A DNA stretch of 7,225 nucleotides, from assembly GCA_002440705.1 (NCBI GenBank), contig DJVA01000092.1, positions 1-7,225 of the forward strand. Direction: 5' to 3'. Source of the stretch: Flavobacteriaceae bacterium UBA6268. GTDB lineage: Bacteria; Bacteroidota; Bacteroidia; Flavobacteriales; Flavobacteriaceae. This document shows, piece after piece, positions 6,477 to 7,225 of this stretch. The notes under the pieces were generated by a model. That model worked only from the letters and a program-made list of their open reading frames with translations, did no database searches and was not told where the DNA came from. Within the stretch, counting starts at the first letter, position 1. Each line of letters begins with the position of its first letter. A program made the translations under genes and the position numbers.

Positions 6477-6784
6477 AACGTATTGGTTTTATCGATAGCG
6501 ATACTCGCTACGTGTATTTTTGAAAGCGTATTAAGCTTCGAATTGGCCGCGTCCACCAACTGAAAGAAATGATCGACCTTATCTTTTTTTAGGAAGGCGT
6601 AGAACAACACGGATTCATTTTCGTTCATCTCACTTCCAAACCAATTATCCCCAACCGAGTCCATGGTGGCATCCCTAAACCCGGTTACATGTTTGTATGA
6701 AAAGGTGGCGACATGGGCGCTTTTCAACAGTTGTTTGATGTCTTCTTCAAAAGCGGTAATTGCTGTAATAATCAAAAGCTTCAT
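6473..6784 (-). CDS. Small PII-like protein linked to RND efflux pump
   Basis: The 103-residue product shows the ferredoxin-like order expected of PII relatives: strand MKLLIITAI (1-9), helix with FEEDIKQLLKSA (12-23), strand ATFSYKHVTGFRD (26-38), then strand SVLFYAFLKKDKVDHFFQLV (58-77) with its helix, and a final strand HVASIAIDKTN (91-101). The loop between strands 2 and 3 (about 39-57) is much shorter than the T-loop of GlnB/GlnK and lacks its uridylylated Tyr region, so nitrogen signalling is unlikely. Its position 3 bases after an RND permease gene matches the described 'new group' of PII-like proteins near metal or RND pumps. It may sense a ligand or bind the pump from the cytosol; that is inference. 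It could otherwise be a distant CutA- or DUF3240-like protein. The fold call is moderate, the gene itself secure. Confidence 0.75.
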   Translation of the reverse strand: MKLLIITAITAFEEDIKQLLKSAHVATFSYKHVTGFRDATMDSVGDNWFGSEMNENESVLFYAFLKKDKVDHFFQLVDAANSKLNTLSKIHVASIAIDKTNTL

Positions 6785-6787
6785 GAC

Positions 6788-7225
6788 TTAGTTTTTAGAT
6801 GGGGTTTCCCATTTTTTACGTTCTGTGATATAATAGATAAGGGGCACAACAATGAGGGTTAGCAATGTGGAAACAATAGCCCCAGCAACCAACGAAATGG
6901 CCAAACCTTGAAAAATAGGATCAAATAGAATGATAGAGGCTCCTATGACCACAGCTCCGGTAGTCAATAAAATGGGGGTGGTTCGCACGGCACCCGCTTC
7001 GATGATTGCTTGCTTCAAAGGGATTCCGTCGTTCAGTCTAATTTCGATAAAATCAATCAACAATACCGAATTCCGTACCATTACCCCGGCCAAGGCGATC
7101 ATTCCGATAAAGGAAGTAGCAGTAAAAAAAGCTCCGAGCAGCCAATGTCCCAATACAATCCCCACTAAAGAAAGCGGAATAGCTACCATCATTACGATGG
7201 GGGTTTTGAAGTTTTGGAACCAACC
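6788..7225 (-). CDS. RND efflux permease, C-terminal part, cut by window edge
   Basis: The frame is open from the right edge (first visible residues GWFQNFKTPIVMMVAIPLSL) and gives 145 residues ending at a TAA; the bulk of a protein normally about 1,000 residues or more lies outside. The fragment covers the last four transmembrane helices of an inner-membrane, proton-driven RND pump: PIVMMVAIPLSLVGIVLG, then SFIGMIALAGVMVRNSVLLIDFIE, the cytosolic loop with EAGAVRTTPILLT, and the final two helices (VVIGASIILFDPIFQG and ISLVAGAIVSTLLTLIVVP). The GxxVRNSxLLIDF and R-x-x-P-I-L-L-T segments are hallmarks of the AcrB/MdtC/CusA superfamily. Substrate cannot be read from this piece; metal or drug export are both possible. 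It is followed within 3 bases by the PII-like gene and then the DUF2892 gene, so the three form one unit whose promoter lies beyond the window. Confidence 0.95.
   Translation of the reverse strand, partial: GWFQNFKTPIVMMVAIPLSLVGIVLGHWLLGAFFTATSFIGMIALAGVMVRNSVLLIDFIEIRLNDGIPLKQAIIEAGAVRTTPILLTTGAVVIGASIILFDPIFQGLAISLVAGAIVSTLLTLIVVPLIYYITERKKWETPSKN

Overview
The window looks like ordinary chromosome from a member of the Flavobacteriaceae (Bacteroidota). Four things point there: moderately AT-rich DNA with no Shine-Dalgarno sequences before the genes, a TAnnTTTG-like promoter element, the protein sequences themselves (ATP synthase gamma, dUTPase, the DUF4292 lipoprotein), and a gene order familiar from marine flavobacteria. 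I cannot assign a genus. No rRNA, tRNA, CRISPR array, insertion sequence or phage gene is visible. Coding density is very high: the longest non-coding stretch is the 96 bases at 811-906.

Region 1 (1-872): the 3' part of atpG, the gamma subunit of F1 ATP synthase, open at the left edge. It is closed by a clear rho-independent terminator that overlaps a possible promoter for the next unit.

Region 2 (907-6263, plus strand): a small lipoprotein of unknown function is followed, 22 bases later, by five tightly packed genes. These are dUTPase (dut), a sugar-phosphate nucleotidyltransferase with a left-handed beta-helix tail, a secreted TPR protein, a DUF4292 lipoprotein that resembles LolB, and a secreted coiled-coil/LytM protein of the EnvC type. 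The last five genes are separated by 6 bases or less or overlap by 4 (ATGA), so they almost certainly share a transcript. Apart from dut, the theme is the cell envelope: activated sugar supply, outer-membrane lipoprotein handling and control of peptidoglycan hydrolysis. The EnvC-like protein has lost most zinc ligands of the M23 active site, so it is probably an amidase activator and not an enzyme.

Region 3 (6264-7225, minus strand): a convergent three-gene unit, read right to left. It holds the C-terminal end of an RND efflux permease (open at the right edge), a small PII-like protein and a two-helix YgaP-type (DUF2892) membrane protein. The spacing is again 3 bases and a 4-base overlap. This resembles the known association of 'new group' PII-like proteins with RND efflux pumps. 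The stop codons of regions 2 and 3 abut with no bases between them and no visible terminator.

I see no clearly new system. The best leads are the envelope module with its LolB-like member, and the efflux pump with its PII-like partner.
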